Below are positions 8,736-17,568 of a stretch of 64,000 nt of DNA, piece after piece. The stretch covers positions 62,001-126,000 of the forward strand of contig NZ_JAMZGF010000006.1 of assembly GCF_024158915.1 (NCBI RefSeq), given 5' to 3'. The notes beneath the pieces were generated by a model. It was not told the DNA's origin. It saw only the letters and a program-made list of their open reading frames with translations, and ran no database searches. The position numbers and the translations under genes are program-made. Position 1 is the stretch's first letter, and the number at the start of each line of letters is the position of its first letter. The DNA is from Chryseobacterium sp. S0630 (GTDB lineage: Bacteria > Bacteroidota > Bacteroidia > Flavobacteriales > Weeksellaceae).

Positions 8736-9113
8736 TTATTTACTAGCTTTTTTCTTGTTAGCAACAGTTTTTCTCTTTCCTTTTCTGGTTCTAGAGTTGT
8801 TTTTCGTTCTCTGGCCTCTTAAAGGTAATCCAAGTCTGTGACGTATTCCTCGTTGGCATCCTATGTCCATCAATCTCTTGATGTTCAATTGCACTTCAGA
8901 TCTTAATTCTCCTTCAACTTTTACGTTTTCTAGGATGTAAGTTCTGATGGCAGCCAATTCATCGTCATTCCATTCGTTGACTTTTTTGTCTTCGCTGATA
9001 CCGGCAGCTTTAAGGATTTCAGAAGAAGTACTTCTTCCAACACCATAAATGTAAGTTAAACCGATAACTCCTCTTTTGTTTTTTGGTAAATCAATACCTG
9101 CAATTCTCGCCAT
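8736..9113 (-). CDS. rpsM: 30S ribosomal protein S13
   Basis: 125 aa; starts [15 protein letters not shown] and contains the helix-two-turn-helix region ([16 protein letters not shown]) and the basic tail ([17 protein letters not shown]) that reaches the P-site tRNA. S13 forms the 30S head bridges. 7 nt after rpmJ. Confidence 0.99.
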   Translation of the reverse strand: MARIAGIDLPKNKRGVIGLTYIYGVGRSTSSEILKAAGISEDKKVNEWNDDELAAIRTYILENVKVEGELRSEVQLNIKRLMDIGCQRGIRHRLGLPLRGQRTKNNSRTRKGKRKTVANKKKASK

Positions 9114-9120
9114 AATTTAA

Positions 9121-9237
9121 TTAACCTTGTCTTTGTTTAAATTTTGGGTTCTTCTTGTTGATTACGAACAGTACACCTTTTCTGCGTACGATTTTGCAAT
9201 CAGCGCTTCTTTTTTTAATTGATGCTCTTACTTTCAT
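9121..9237 (-). CDS. rpmJ: 50S ribosomal protein L36, zinc-free form
   Basis: A 38-aa gene, starting [17 protein letters not shown] and ending NPKFKQRQG. It aligns along its whole length with L36. The zinc-ribbon ligands of the C+ form are mostly gone: Ser11, Asn27 and Phe33 replace Cys, Cys and His, and only Cys14 remains. It is therefore a C-minus L36 that should not bind zinc. Placed between infA (64-nt gap with a hairpin) and rpsM (7-nt gap), the standard position. Confidence 0.98.
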   Translation of the reverse strand: MKVRASIKKRSADCKIVRRKGVLFVINKKNPKFKQRQG

Positions 9238-9264
9238 TTTGATAGTATTTATTTTTTAACAAGA

Positions 9265-9295
9265 GCCAAATGGAGATCCGAAGATTCCATTTGGC
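9265..9295 (-). other. Stem-loop between infA and rpmJ
   Basis: A 10-bp perfect inverted repeat (GCCAAATGGA / TCCATTTGGC) with an 11-nt loop fills half of the 64-nt gap between infA and rpmJ. No T run follows on the minus strand, so it is not a typical terminator. A processing or regulatory hairpin is possible. Confidence 0.7.
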
Positions 9296-9301
9296 GTTTG
9301 T

Positions 9302-9517
9302 TTAATATCTAAATGTGATTCTCCCTTTTGATAAATCATAAGGAGACATTTCTAGTTTTACCTTATCACCAGGTAAAAGTTTAATATAATGCATTCTCAT
9401 TTTACCAGAAATATGAGCGATAAGAATATGCCCATTTTCTAGTTCTACACGGAACTGAGCGTTCGAAAGTGCTTCCGTTATAACGCCGTCTTGTTCAATA
9501 TGTTTTTGTTTTGCCAT
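9302..9517 (-). CDS. infA: Translation initiation factor IF-1
   Basis: 71 aa, a single S1-like OB fold ([43 protein letters not shown]). IF-1 occupies the 30S A site during initiation. Its placement between secY (3-nt gap) and rpmJ, without a map gene, follows the arrangement I expect in Bacteroidota. Confidence 0.99.
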   Translation of the reverse strand: MAKQKHIEQDGVITEALSNAQFRVELENGHILIAHISGKMRMHYIKLLPGDKVKLEMSPYDLSKGRITFRY

Positions 9518-9520
9518 AAA

Positions 9521-10900
9521 TTAATATCCAGTCGTTCTTGATAATTTAGACTGCATTAAGCCATCATAATGATGGTTCAGCAGATATGTATTAATCTGTT
9601 GAACTGTATCTAAAATTACACCCACCATAATTAATAGGGACGTTCCCCCAAAAAATAGGGCAAACGCATCTGTCTGAACAAAGGTTCCATGCACAATTGC
9701 CGGAAGGATTGCAAAGATAGACAAAAATATTGCACCTGGCAAGGTAATTTTTGATAAAATATCATCTAAATAATCAGCCGTCTCTTTTCCTGGTCTTACT
9801 TTTGGTACTAAACCTCCATTTCTCTTCAAATCATCAGCCATTTGGTTTACCGGAATTGTAATCGCAGTATAGAAAAATGAGAAGATAATAATTAATAGCG
9901 CAAACAATACGTTGTACTGCCAGCTAAAAACATTCTTGAAACCTGCAAGAAAAGTATTAGACTCATCGAATTTTGTTAATAATCCTGGTACGAACATCAA
10001 TGCCTGAGCAAAGATAATCGGCATTACACCAGCAGCATTTACTTTCAATGGAATCCATTGTCTTGCTCCCTGCATAAGATTTCTGTTTACACCTCCTCTT
10101 GCTTGAGCTCTGCTTACATACTGAATCGGGATTTTTCTAACAGCAACTGATAAGATTACTGCTAAAAGAACAACCACCATCCAGAATAATACTTCAATAA
10201 GGATCATGATAGATCCCATTCCTCCTTTTCCGTTCTGCACGGCCATCTCCTGTACGAATGCCTCAGGTAATCTTGAAAGGATCCCCACCATAATCAGGAT
10301 AGAGATACCATTTCCGATTCCTTTATCGGTAATCTTTTCACCTAGCCACATTGCAAATACTGAACCGGCCACCAAAATAACAATACTTGGTAACCAGAAC
10401 ATGATTGAATTTGGCTCTACATAATATGCAGACTGGAACTGAGCATATGGTAAGAATAATTGAGTAATAGAAGTTAAGTAAGAAGGTGCCTGTACCAGAC
10501 AAACTCCAATCGTTAACCATCTTGTAATTTGGTTCAATGTATTTCTACCTGACTCTCCATCTTTCTGAAGCTTCTGAAGATAAGGAATAGCCATCCCCAT
10601 CAACTGAACAATAATAGAAGCAGAAATATAAGGCATGATTCCTAACGCCATTACGGAAGCGTGGCTGAAAGCTCCCCCCGTAAACGACGAAAGCAAGCCA
10701 AGGAGACCTGCTCCTTGCTTGTTACCGCCTTGATTTTTATAATGCTCTAAGAGATCTCCCACCTCTGCAAGGTTAATTGCAGGAAGCGAGATATAAGATG
10801 CGAATCTATACACAAGGATAATACCTAAAGTAAAGAGAATTTTATCTCTAAGTTCTTTAAGACTCCAAATATTTTTAAGTGTTTGTATAAATTCTTTCAT
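9521..10900 (-). CDS. secY: Preprotein translocase subunit SecY
   Basis: 459 aa with ten predicted transmembrane helices. The SecY signatures are present: RFASYISLPAINL at the N-terminus, GIMPYISASIIVQL in helix 2, and PFQ-like cytoplasmic loops including NRNLMQGARQWIPLKVN. SecY is the channel of the Sec translocon in the inner membrane, with SecE and SecG encoded elsewhere. 9 nt after rplO and 3 nt before infA. Confidence 0.99.
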   Translation of the reverse strand: MKEFIQTLKNIWSLKELRDKILFTLGIILVYRFASYISLPAINLAEVGDLLEHYKNQGGNKQGAGLLGLLSSFTGGAFSHASVMALGIMPYISASIIVQLMGMAIPYLQKLQKDGESGRNTLNQITRWLTIGVCLVQAPSYLTSITQLFLPYAQFQSAYYVEPNSIMFWLPSIVILVAGSVFAMWLGEKITDKGIGNGISILIMVGILSRLPEAFVQEMAVQNGKGGMGSIMILIEVLFWMVVVLLAVILSVAVRKIPIQYVSRAQARGGVNRNLMQGARQWIPLKVNAAGVMPIIFAQALMFVPGLLTKFDESNTFLAGFKNVFSWQYNVLFALLIIIFSFFYTAITIPVNQMADDLKRNGGLVPKVRPGKETADYLDDILSKITLPGAIFLSIFAILPAIVHGTFVQTDAFALFFGGTSLLIMVGVILDTVQQINTYLLNHHYDGLMQSKLSRTTGY

Positions 10901-10909
10901 TAGTAAGTA

Positions 10910-11359
10910 TTATAAGGTAATTGCTTTTCCACCTGCTTTAGCAATAAGCTCTTCAGCAGATTTAGTGAATTTGTCAGCAGAGATTGAAACCGCAGATTTC
11001 AATTCTCCTCTACCCATAATTTTCACTAATTCGTTTTTAGAAACTATCCCGTTTGCTACTAAAACTTCTTTCGTGATATCTCCAGTGATGGATTTGTTCT
11101 CGATTAAAGTTTGAATAGTATCAAGGTTAACTCCTCTAAACTCTTTTCTGTTTACGTTTTTGAATCCGAATTTAGGTAATCTTCTTTGTAAAGGCATCTG
11201 TCCACCTTCGAAACCGATTTTTTGAGAATAACCAGCTCTAGCTTTCTGACCTTTGTGACCTTTTGTTGAAGTACCTCCTTTTCCGCTACCTTGACCTCTA
11301 CCAATTCTCTTTGAGTTGAAAGTAGATCCTGCAGCAGGTTGTATGTTATTTAAATTCAT
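10910..11359 (-). CDS. rplO: 50S ribosomal protein L15
   Basis: 149 aa; Gly/Lys-rich N-terminal extension (RIGRGQGSGKGGTSTKGHKG) and the conserved GFEGGQMPLQRRLPKFGF. L15 is a late assembly protein contacting 23S domains. 21 nt after rpmD, 9 nt before secY. Confidence 0.99.
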   Translation of the reverse strand: MNLNNIQPAAGSTFNSKRIGRGQGSGKGGTSTKGHKGQKARAGYSQKIGFEGGQMPLQRRLPKFGFKNVNRKEFRGVNLDTIQTLIENKSITGDITKEVLVANGIVSKNELVKIMGRGELKSAVSISADKFTKSAEELIAKAGGKAITL

Positions 11360-11380
11360 TTTAATTTCTCTTTTATAAAA

Positions 11381-11557
11381 TTATTTTTGAACTTCAAGTA
11401 AGTGTCCTACAGCAGCGATCATTCCTAAGATGGAAGGAGTAGCTTCATGTTCTACAACTTGGTGAAGTTTTTTTAATCCTAATGCTTCAAGCGTTCTCTT
11501 TTGGGTTTTTGTTCTACCAATAGCGCTTCTTACTTGCTTTACTTTAATTGTTGCCAT
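11381..11557 (-). CDS. rpmD: 50S ribosomal protein L30
   Basis: A 58-aa gene in the gap between rpsE and rplO. The protein MATIKVKQVRSAIGRTKTQK, then LGLKKLHQVVEHEAT and GMIAAVGHLLEV, is a standard short bacterial L30 (fold with IGR and GLxK motifs). Gaps are 11 nt to rpsE and 21 nt to rplO, matching the spc-operon order. Confidence 0.98.
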   Translation of the reverse strand: MATIKVKQVRSAIGRTKTQKRTLEALGLKKLHQVVEHEATPSILGMIAAVGHLLEVQK

Positions 11558-11568
11558 TGCTTTAATTA

Positions 11569-12090
11569 TTAACCGTTAAACACTTTACTTAGAGAAATCC
11601 CTCTCATTCTAGCGATTTCTTCAGGTCTTCTGATGTCTAATAACGCTTTGAAAGTAGCTTTCACTACGTTGTGAGGGTTAGAAGATCCTTTAGATTTTGA
11701 AAGGATATCGTGAATACCAGCAGATTCCAATACCGCTCTTACCGCACCACCGGCGATAAGTCCTGTACCGTGAGAAGCAGGTCTTAAGAAGATATCTGCA
11801 CCACCGTATCTAGCAGTAGTTTGGTGAGGGATAGTATGGTTCATTACAGGAACTTTAACAAGGTTTTTCTTAGCGTCTTCAACTGCTTTAGCAATTGCAG
11901 AAGCAACCTCTTTAGATTTTCCTAAACCGAAACCGATAACACCTTCTTCGTTACCTACTACAACAATAGCAGAAAATCCGAAAGCTCTACCTCCTTTTGT
12001 TACTTTTGTTACTCTGTTAACAGCTACGAGACGATCTTTTAATTCTAATCCTCCCGGTTTTACTCTTTCTATATTATCTAGTCCTAACAT
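11569..12090 (-). CDS. rpsE: 30S ribosomal protein S5
   Basis: 173 aa; double-stranded RNA-binding-like N-terminal domain ([20 protein letters not shown]) and the C-terminal S5 fold ([19 protein letters not shown]). S5 helps with decoding accuracy and mRNA entry. 18 nt after rplR. Confidence 0.99.
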   Translation of the reverse strand: MLGLDNIERVKPGGLELKDRLVAVNRVTKVTKGGRAFGFSAIVVVGNEEGVIGFGLGKSKEVASAIAKAVEDAKKNLVKVPVMNHTIPHQTTARYGGADIFLRPASHGTGLIAGGAVRAVLESAGIHDILSKSKGSSNPHNVVKATFKALLDIRRPEEIARMRGISLSKVFNG

Positions 12091-12108
12091 ATTTCCGAAA
12101 TTTAATGA

Positions 12109-12462
12109 TTAGAATTTAAGTCCACCTTCTCTTGCACCATCAGCTAGAGCTTTTACTCTACCGTGGTATACGAATCCGTTTCTGTCAAATACAATACTTT
12201 CGATTCCTGCAGCGATAGCTTTAGCAGCGATAGCTTTACCAACAGCAGCAGAAACTTCAGTCTTAGTACCTTTAGCGTCTACACCTTTCTCTCTGGAAGA
12301 AGCTGATGCTAAAGTTTTACCATTTTTATCGTCGATTAACTGAGCGTAAATTTCCTTATTACTTTTATATACAGATAATCTTGGCAATTCAGAAGATCCA
12401 GAGATTTTCCCTCTTACTCTTCTTTTGATTCTTATTCTTTTTTCTAATTTACTTAATGCCAT
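12109..12462 (-). CDS. rplR: 50S ribosomal protein L18
   Basis: 117 aa; basic N-terminus ([15 protein letters not shown]), [19 protein letters not shown] and the closing [10 protein letters not shown] are L18 hallmarks. L18 binds 5S rRNA together with L5. 15 nt after rplF. Confidence 0.99.
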   Translation of the reverse strand: MALSKLEKRIRIKRRVRGKISGSSELPRLSVYKSNKEIYAQLIDDKNGKTLASASSREKGVDAKGTKTEVSAAVGKAIAAKAIAAGIESIVFDRNGFVYHGRVKALADGAREGGLKF

Positions 12463-12477
12463 AATACTTATAATTTA

Positions 12478-13023
12478 TTAAGCAGATTTACCAGCTTTAC
12501 GTCTAACAATTTCTCCTACGAATCTTACACCTTTTCCTTTGTATGGTTCAGGCTTTCTGAAAGAACGGATCTTTGCAGCTACCATTCCTAGAAGTTGGTT
12601 GTCGTGAGACGTTAAAGTAATAATTGGGTTTTTACCTTTTTCAGTCAATGTATCAACTTTTACTTCACCTGGAAGTTCCAATACGATACCATGAGAGAAT
12701 CCTAAAGCTAACTCAAGTTTTTGACCTGCGTGTGAAGCTCTATATCCTACTCCTACTAGTTCAAGTTTCTTTTCGAAACCTGCACTTACACCAACAATCA
12801 TGTTGTTGATTAACGCTCTGTATAGACCGTGAAGTGCTTTGTGTTGTTTAGAATCAGATGGTCTGTTTACGTTAAGTTCACCATCTTTCTGTTCTATAGT
12901 AATTCCTGCTGTAAGCTCTTGAGAAAGTTCTCCTTTAGCTCCTTTTACAGTTACTACACCGTTATTTTCAGTGATTGTAACTCCAGCTGGAATTGTTATA
13001 ATTGCTTTACCAATTCTTGACAT
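12478..13023 (-). CDS. rplF: 50S ribosomal protein L6
   Basis: 181 aa, two tandem L6 repeats. MSRIGKAIITIPAGV at the start and PEPYKGKGVRFVGE near the end are diagnostic. L6 lies near the factor-binding site. 17 nt after rpsH. Confidence 0.99.
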   Translation of the reverse strand: MSRIGKAIITIPAGVTITENNGVVTVKGAKGELSQELTAGITIEQKDGELNVNRPSDSKQHKALHGLYRALINNMIVGVSAGFEKKLELVGVGYRASHAGQKLELALGFSHGIVLELPGEVKVDTLTEKGKNPIITLTSHDNQLLGMVAAKIRSFRKPEPYKGKGVRFVGEIVRRKAGKSA

Positions 13024-13040
13024 TTTCCTCTGATTAAAAA

Positions 13041-13439
13041 TTAATAAACATAGCAGATTACTTCACCGCCTACTTTCTCTTCTCTAGCTTTCTTGTCAGT
13101 CATTACTCCTTTAGAAGTAGAGATGATAGAAATACCCAAACCGTTTAGTACTCTTGGAAGTTCAGTAGAACCTTTGTACTGTCTCAAACCTGGTCTAGAA
13201 GCTCTTTGGATAGACTTGATAGCCGGTTTGTTGGTTTGCTTATCGTACTTTAAAGCGATTTTGATCACTCCTTGAACAGCGTTATCTTCAAACTTGTAGT
13301 TTAAGATATACCCTTGATCAAATAGGATCTTAGTAATCTCCTTTTTGATTTTCGATGCAGGAATTTCCACCACTTTGTGGCCTGCGCTTTGTGCGTTCCT
13401 TACTCTAGTTAGGAAATCTGAAATTGGATCTGTTACCAT
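13041..13439 (-). CDS. rpsH: 30S ribosomal protein S8
   Basis: 132 aa; starts MVTDPISDFLTRVRNAQ and ends GVMTDKKAREEKVGGEVICYVY, the 16S helix-21 binding end. In E. coli S8 represses the spc operon by binding mRNA. The 146-nt gap upstream, with a long hairpin, separates it from rpsN and is unusual in this otherwise tightly packed cluster. Confidence 0.99.
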   Translation of the reverse strand: MVTDPISDFLTRVRNAQSAGHKVVEIPASKIKKEITKILFDQGYILNYKFEDNAVQGVIKIALKYDKQTNKPAIKSIQRASRPGLRQYKGSTELPRVLNGLGISIISTSKGVMTDKKAREEKVGGEVICYVY

Positions 13440-13496
13440 TTTTCTTTTATAAATTATTGGTTAAAGAACAATCAGTTTTGAAAAGACTTGAAGAGT

Positions 13497-13534
13497 AAAA
13501 TATCAGACTTCAGAAATCTTCGGTCTGATATTTT
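13497..13534 (-). other. Stem-loop between rpsN and rpsH (attenuator-like)
   Basis: A 12-bp perfect inverted repeat (AAAATATCAGAC / GTCTGATATTTT) with a 14-nt loop inside the 146-nt gap between rpsN and rpsH. The stem ends in T-rich sequence on both strands, so it has the shape of an intrinsic terminator or attenuator, yet it lies inside the operon. Confidence 0.75.
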
Positions 13535-13585
13535 TATCTTTAGTATCTCGACAACTTAATTGTTCCGATTTTTAATTAGTAATTA

Positions 13586-13855
13586 TTACCAACTAGCTTT
13601 TCTTACACCTGGGATAAGACCGTTGTTTGCCATTTCTCTGAAAGTTACTCTGGAAATACCGAACGTTCTCATGTATCCTCTTGGTCTACCTGTTAGTTTA
13701 CATCTGTTGTGTAATCTTACAGGAGAAGCATTTTTAGGCAATTTTTGAAGTCCTTCGTAATCACCAGCTTCTTTAAGAGCTTGTCTTTTAGCAGCGTATT
13801 TAGCAACTAGTGCTTCTCTTTTGCGCTCACGCGCTTTCATTGATTCTTTAGCCAT
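13586..13855 (-). CDS. rpsN: 30S ribosomal protein S14, zinc-free long form
   Basis: 89 aa; [20 protein letters not shown] and [17 protein letters not shown] followed by [18 protein letters not shown]. It has a single Cys and no CxxC pairs, so it is the long zinc-independent type. 3 nt after rplE. Confidence 0.99.
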   Translation of the reverse strand: MAKESMKARERKREALVAKYAAKRQALKEAGDYEGLQKLPKNASPVRLHNRCKLTGRPRGYMRTFGISRVTFREMANNGLIPGVRKASW

Positions 13856-13858
13856 TTC

Positions 13859-14410
13859 TTAGTTCTTTTTAAATGGTAAACCGAAGTGAGTTAATAATGC
13901 TTTAGCTTCTTTATCTGTTTTCGCAGTAGTAACGAAAGTGATGTCCATCCCTTGGATTTTTTTCACTTTGTCGATTACGATTTCAGGGAAGATAATCTGC
14001 TCAGTAATACCTAGGTTGTAGTTACCTCTACCATCGAAACCATCAGCTTTGATTCCAGAGAAATCTCTGATACGAGGTAAAGCAGAAGCAGTAAGTCTGT
14101 CTAAGAATTCATACATCTGGTTTCCTCTTAGGGTAACTTTCGCACCTACAGGCATACCTTTTCTCAATTTGAAAGCAGCTTCGTCTTTCTTAGAGATTGT
14201 ACCAACAGCTTTTTGACCTGTGATATTTGTAAGCTCTTCTACAGCATAATCAATGATTTTTTTGTCTGCAGTAGCATCACCTAAACCTTGTGATACAACG
14301 ATTTTCTCTAATTTAGGTACTTGCATTACTGACTTATACCCGAATTCTTCCATCATTGCAGGAACAATTGTCTCTTTATATGCTTTTTTGGGTCTTGCTA
14401 TATATTCCAT
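13859..14410 (-). CDS. rplE: 50S ribosomal protein L5
   Basis: 183 aa; contains [33 protein letters not shown] and [20 protein letters not shown], all L5 signatures. L5 binds 5S rRNA and contacts P-site tRNA. 11 nt after rplX. Confidence 0.99.
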   Translation of the reverse strand: MEYIARPKKAYKETIVPAMMEEFGYKSVMQVPKLEKIVVSQGLGDATADKKIIDYAVEELTNITGQKAVGTISKKDEAAFKLRKGMPVGAKVTLRGNQMYEFLDRLTASALPRIRDFSGIKADGFDGRGNYNLGITEQIIFPEIVIDKVKKIQGMDITFVTTAKTDKEAKALLTHFGLPFKKN

Positions 14411-14421
14411 GTTAATTCAAA

Positions 14422-14748
14422 TTATAAAGTTTCACCCGTTTTTTTGTTAATTCTTACTTTCTTATCTCCTTCGATTTTGTAACCGATTTTGATAGCTTTT
14501 CCGTCTTTACCAACTAAAGCTACGTTTGAGATATGAATAGAAGCTTCCTTCTCAGTAATTCCTCCTTGAGGATTAGAAGCTGAAGGCTTAACGTGTTTTT
14601 TAATGATGTTAAGTCCTGCAACGATTACTCTTGGGTCTCTACCTTCTTTCTTGATCACTTCAATAACTTCACCAGTCTTACCTTTGATATCTTTCTTACC
14701 AGTAGTAATGATTACGTTATCTCCTCTTTTTATTTTTAACTTTGACAT
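14422..14748 (-). CDS. rplX: 50S ribosomal protein L24
   Basis: 108 aa; KOW motif near the N-terminus (KIKRGDNVIITTGKKDIKG) and the GLNIIKKHVKPS segment. L24 initiates 50S assembly at the 5' end of 23S rRNA. 21 nt after rplN. Confidence 0.99.
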   Translation of the reverse strand: MSKLKIKRGDNVIITTGKKDIKGKTGEVIEVIKKEGRDPRVIVAGLNIIKKHVKPSASNPQGGITEKEASIHISNVALVGKDGKAIKIGYKIEGDKKVRINKKTGETL

Positions 14749-14769
14749 TTCTTTTAAAAATTTTTAAAA

Positions 14770-15138
14770 TTAAAGTACTTCAGGAGCTAATGAAATGATT
14801 TTCATATATTCTTTGTCTCTCAACTCACGAGCAACTGGTCCGAAAACACGCGTTCCTCTCATTTCTCCCGCTGCGTTTAGTAATACACAAGCATTGTCGT
14901 CGAATTTGATGTATGAACCATCTTTTCTTCTTACTGCTTTTTTAGTTCTTACTACTACAGCTTTAGATACCTGACCTTTTTTAGCGTTTCCAGATGGTGT
15001 AGAATCCTTGATCGTAACAACGATTTTATCACCAACTGAAGCATATCTTCTTCTGGTTCCTCCCAGAACTCTGATAACTAGTACTTCTTTAGCACCTGTG
15101 TTATCAGCAACTTTTAATCTTGATTCTGTTTGTAACAT
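14770..15138 (-). CDS. rplN: 50S ribosomal protein L14
   Basis: 122 aa; [36 protein letters not shown] and [13 protein letters not shown] are L14 signatures. L14 forms an intersubunit bridge. Only 2 nt separate it from rpsQ upstream. Confidence 0.99.
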   Translation of the reverse strand: MLQTESRLKVADNTGAKEVLVIRVLGGTRRRYASVGDKIVVTIKDSTPSGNAKKGQVSKAVVVRTKKAVRRKDGSYIKFDDNACVLLNAAGEMRGTRVFGPVARELRDKEYMKIISLAPEVL

Positions 15139-15140
15139 TA

Positions 15141-15395
15141 TTACTTAGCTTTTTCAATGATTCTTACTAATCTCCATCTCTTGCTCTTGCTCAAAGGTCT
15201 AGTTTCTTGGATCAAAACTGTATCACCTTCTGTGCATTCGTTGTTCTCATCGTGTGCAGTATATTTTTTCGTTTTCAAAACGAATTTACCGTACATCGGG
15301 TGCTTTACTCTTGTAGTTTCACTAACAACAATAGTTTTTTCCATTTTATTGCTGGAAACCACTCCGATTCTTTCTTTTCTTAAATTTCTATCCAT
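15141..15395 (-). CDS. rpsQ: 30S ribosomal protein S17
   Basis: 84 aa OB-fold protein; [19 protein letters not shown] and [20 protein letters not shown] are characteristic. Binds the 5' domain of 16S rRNA. 12 nt after rpmC, 2 nt before rplN. Confidence 0.99.
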   Translation of the reverse strand: MDRNLRKERIGVVSSNKMEKTIVVSETTRVKHPMYGKFVLKTKKYTAHDENNECTEGDTVLIQETRPLSKSKRWRLVRIIEKAK

Positions 15396-15407
15396 TGTAA
15401 AATGAAA

Positions 15408-15602
15408 TTATTGTTTGTTAGTTAACTCAGTGTTTAGTCTTGCGATTGTTTTTCTCAAATCTCTGATTTGAATCGGGTTTTCAATTGGGCTGATTGCATG
15501 AGCCAATTTCAATTTAGAATATTGAGCTTTTGCTTCAGTTAATTGAGCTTGAATATCACCCGCGCTTAAATTTTTAATATCAGCATTTTTCATTGTATTC
15601 AA
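15408..15602 (-). CDS. rpmC: 50S ribosomal protein L29
   Basis: 64 aa, two long helices; LTEAKAQYSKLKLAHAI and NPIQIRDLRKTIARLNTEL match L29, a docking site for trigger factor and SRP beside L23. 3 nt after rplP. Confidence 0.98.
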   Translation of the reverse strand: MNTMKNADIKNLSAGDIQAQLTEAKAQYSKLKLAHAISPIENPIQIRDLRKTIARLNTELTNKQ

Positions 15603-15605
15603 AGA

Positions 15606-16031
15606 TTATAGAGGTTTAACAAAATCGTTAGCAACGATGAATTTAGTAACTACTGGTAATTTTTGTGCAGCAAGTCTAAGAGCTTCTTTCGCAATTTCGT
15701 AAGGAACTCCTCCAACTTCGAACATAATTTTACCTGGTTTTACTACAGCTACCCAATATTCAACAGCACCCTTACCTTTACCCATACGTACTTCCGCTGG
15801 TTTCTTAGTAATTGGCTTATCCGGGAAGATTTTGATCCATAGTTGACCTTCTCTCTTCATATATCTTGTCGCAGCGATACGAGCTGCTTCAATCTGTCTT
15901 GCAGTGATCCAAGCTCCTTCCGTTGCTTTGATCCCAAAAGTTCCGTAAGCAAGTTGACTACCTCTTTGGGCATTCCCCTTCATCTTCATCTTGTGAACTC
16001 TACGGAATTTGGTTCTTTTTGGTTGTAACAT
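15606..16031 (-). CDS. rplP: 50S ribosomal protein L16
   Basis: 141 aa; [19 protein letters not shown], the [20 protein letters not shown] segment and [19 protein letters not shown] are diagnostic. L16 shapes the A-site tRNA and peptidyl-transferase region. It lies 98 nt from rpsC, across a repeat-containing spacer. Confidence 0.99.
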   Translation of the reverse strand: MLQPKRTKFRRVHKMKMKGNAQRGSQLAYGTFGIKATEGAWITARQIEAARIAATRYMKREGQLWIKIFPDKPITKKPAEVRMGKGKGAVEYWVAVVKPGKIMFEVGGVPYEIAKEALRLAAQKLPVVTKFIVANDFVKPL

Positions 16032-16038
16032 AATTTCT

Positions 16039-16130
16039 AAATTTTAGATTTTAGATTTTAGATTTTAGATTTTTTTTAATTTTAAAAAAGTAACGGTAAT
16101 TTAAAATTCAAAATTTCTAATCTAAAATTT
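16039..16130 (-). repeat. Heptamer tandem repeat and inverted repeat in the rpsC-rplP spacer
   Basis: Four perfect tandem copies of ATTTTAG (16041-16068) followed by a T tract. AAATTTTAGATT (16039-16050) pairs perfectly with AATCTAAAATTT (16119-16130), which reaches the rpsC stop codon. The 98-nt spacer is long compared with neighbouring gaps of 2-22 nt. The transcript could fold into a long weak AU hairpin. Confidence 0.8.
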
Positions 16131-16879
16131 TAATTATTATTGTTATTGTTGTTGTTTTTTCTAGGTCTTCTGTTGTCTCTGTCTCCTCCTCTGTTTCCTC
16201 TGTCTGACTGACCTCCTTTTTTCTGTTGTCCCACTAGTGGAGAAAGTTCTCTTTTACCGTAAACTTCACCTTTCATGATCCAAACTTTAACTCCTAGTCT
16301 ACCGTAAGTAGTGTGAGCTTCTGCCCAGTGGTAATCAATATCAGCTCTGAAAGTTGACAATGGAATTCTTCCTTCTTTGAAAGATTCTGATCTTGCCATT
16401 TCAGCTCCGTTTAATCTACCAGAGATTTGAACTTTGATACCTTCAGCACCCATTCTCATAGTACTTGCCATTGCCATTTTAACAGCTCTTCTGTAAGAAA
16501 TTCTGTTTTCAATTTGCTTAGAAATACTATCAGCAACTAGTACAGCATCTAATTCAGGTCTTTTGATTTCGAAAATGTTGATTTGAATATCCTTACCTGT
16601 AAGTTTCTTCAACTCTTCTTTCAATTTATCAACTTCCTGACCTCCTTTACCGATGATAAGTCCCGGTCTAGCAGTAGTGATTGTAACTGTTACTAATTTA
16701 AGTGTTCTTTCGATATAAATTTTTGAAATACCACCTTTAGATAATCTAGCCTCAAGGTATCTTCTGATTTTGTAGTCTTCAGCGATTCTGTCTCCATAAT
16801 CGTTTCCACCAAACCAGTTAGAATCCCATCCTCTGATGATACCTAATCTATTACCAATTGGATTTGTCTTCTGTCCCAT
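16130..16879 (-). CDS. rpsC: 30S ribosomal protein S3
   Basis: 249 aa; [20 protein letters not shown], a KH domain with [18 protein letters not shown] and the C-terminal domain ([15 protein letters not shown]). S3 lines the mRNA entry tunnel. The tail after residue 215 is Gly/Arg/Asp-rich and ends in eight consecutive asparagines encoded by AAY codons, absent from the 233-aa E. coli protein. 7 nt after rplV. Confidence 0.99.
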   Translation of the reverse strand: MGQKTNPIGNRLGIIRGWDSNWFGGNDYGDRIAEDYKIRRYLEARLSKGGISKIYIERTLKLVTVTITTARPGLIIGKGGQEVDKLKEELKKLTGKDIQINIFEIKRPELDAVLVADSISKQIENRISYRRAVKMAMASTMRMGAEGIKVQISGRLNGAEMARSESFKEGRIPLSTFRADIDYHWAEAHTTYGRLGVKVWIMKGEVYGKRELSPLVGQQKKGGQSDRGNRGGDRDNRRPRKNNNNNNNN

Positions 16880-16886
16880 ACCTTGA

Positions 16887-17285
16887 TTAATTTTCTTTTT
16901 TACCTAAGATTAATGTAATGTGGTTTGATCTTTTTCTGATTCTATACCCTCTACCTTGTGGAGCTGGTCTTAGTCTCTTCAATTGTCTTGCACTGTCTAC
17001 AAAAATTTCTTTAACGATAAGATTAGCTTCTTCAATATCAGCACCTTCGTTTTTAGTTTGCCAGTTAGCCATTGCTGAAAGCAATACTTTTTCTAACTTG
17101 TTAGATGCGTCTTTTTTAGAATATTTTAGAATGTATAAAGCTTTGTCAACTTGCTCTCCTCTAATGATATCAGCAACTAATCTCATTTTTCTTGGAGAAG
17201 ATGGGCAATCATTGTGTATTGCTTTTACTACATCTTGGTTTGTCAATTTACGTGCTAATGCACTTTCTCTTTTTCTTGATCCCAT
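16887..17285 (-). CDS. rplV: 50S ribosomal protein L22
   Basis: 132 aa; [14 protein letters not shown] and the exit-tunnel beta-hairpin [19 protein letters not shown] are L22 signatures. 2 nt after rpsS, 7 nt before rpsC. Confidence 0.99.
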   Translation of the reverse strand: MGSRKRESALARKLTNQDVVKAIHNDCPSSPRKMRLVADIIRGEQVDKALYILKYSKKDASNKLEKVLLSAMANWQTKNEGADIEEANLIVKEIFVDSARQLKRLRPAPQGRGYRIRKRSNHITLILGKKEN

Positions 17286-17287
17286 GA

Positions 17288-17566
17288 TTATCTGCTTCCT
17301 TTGTTTTTGTTACCACCATGACCTCTGAAAGATCTTGTTGGAGAAAATTCGCCTAACTTGTGACCAACCATGTTTTCTGTAACGTAAACTGGGATAAAAG
17401 ATTTCCCGTTATGTACTGCAATAGTTTGTCCTACGAAGTCCGGAGAGATCATTGACGCTCTAGACCAAGTTTTGATAACTGTCTTCTTACCAGACTCTAT
17501 ATTTGCCTGAACCTTCTTATCTAAAGTATGATGAATGAACGGTCCTTTCTTAAGTGATCTTGCCAT
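17288..17566 (-). CDS. rpsS: 30S ribosomal protein S19
   Basis: 92 aa; [29 protein letters not shown] and [18 protein letters not shown] are diagnostic. S19 sits in the 30S head with S13. 2 nt after rplB and 2 nt before rplV. Confidence 0.99.
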   Translation of the reverse strand: MARSLKKGPFIHHTLDKKVQANIESGKKTVIKTWSRASMISPDFVGQTIAVHNGKSFIPVYVTENMVGHKLGEFSPTRSFRGHGGNKNKGSR

Positions 17567-17568
17567 AA

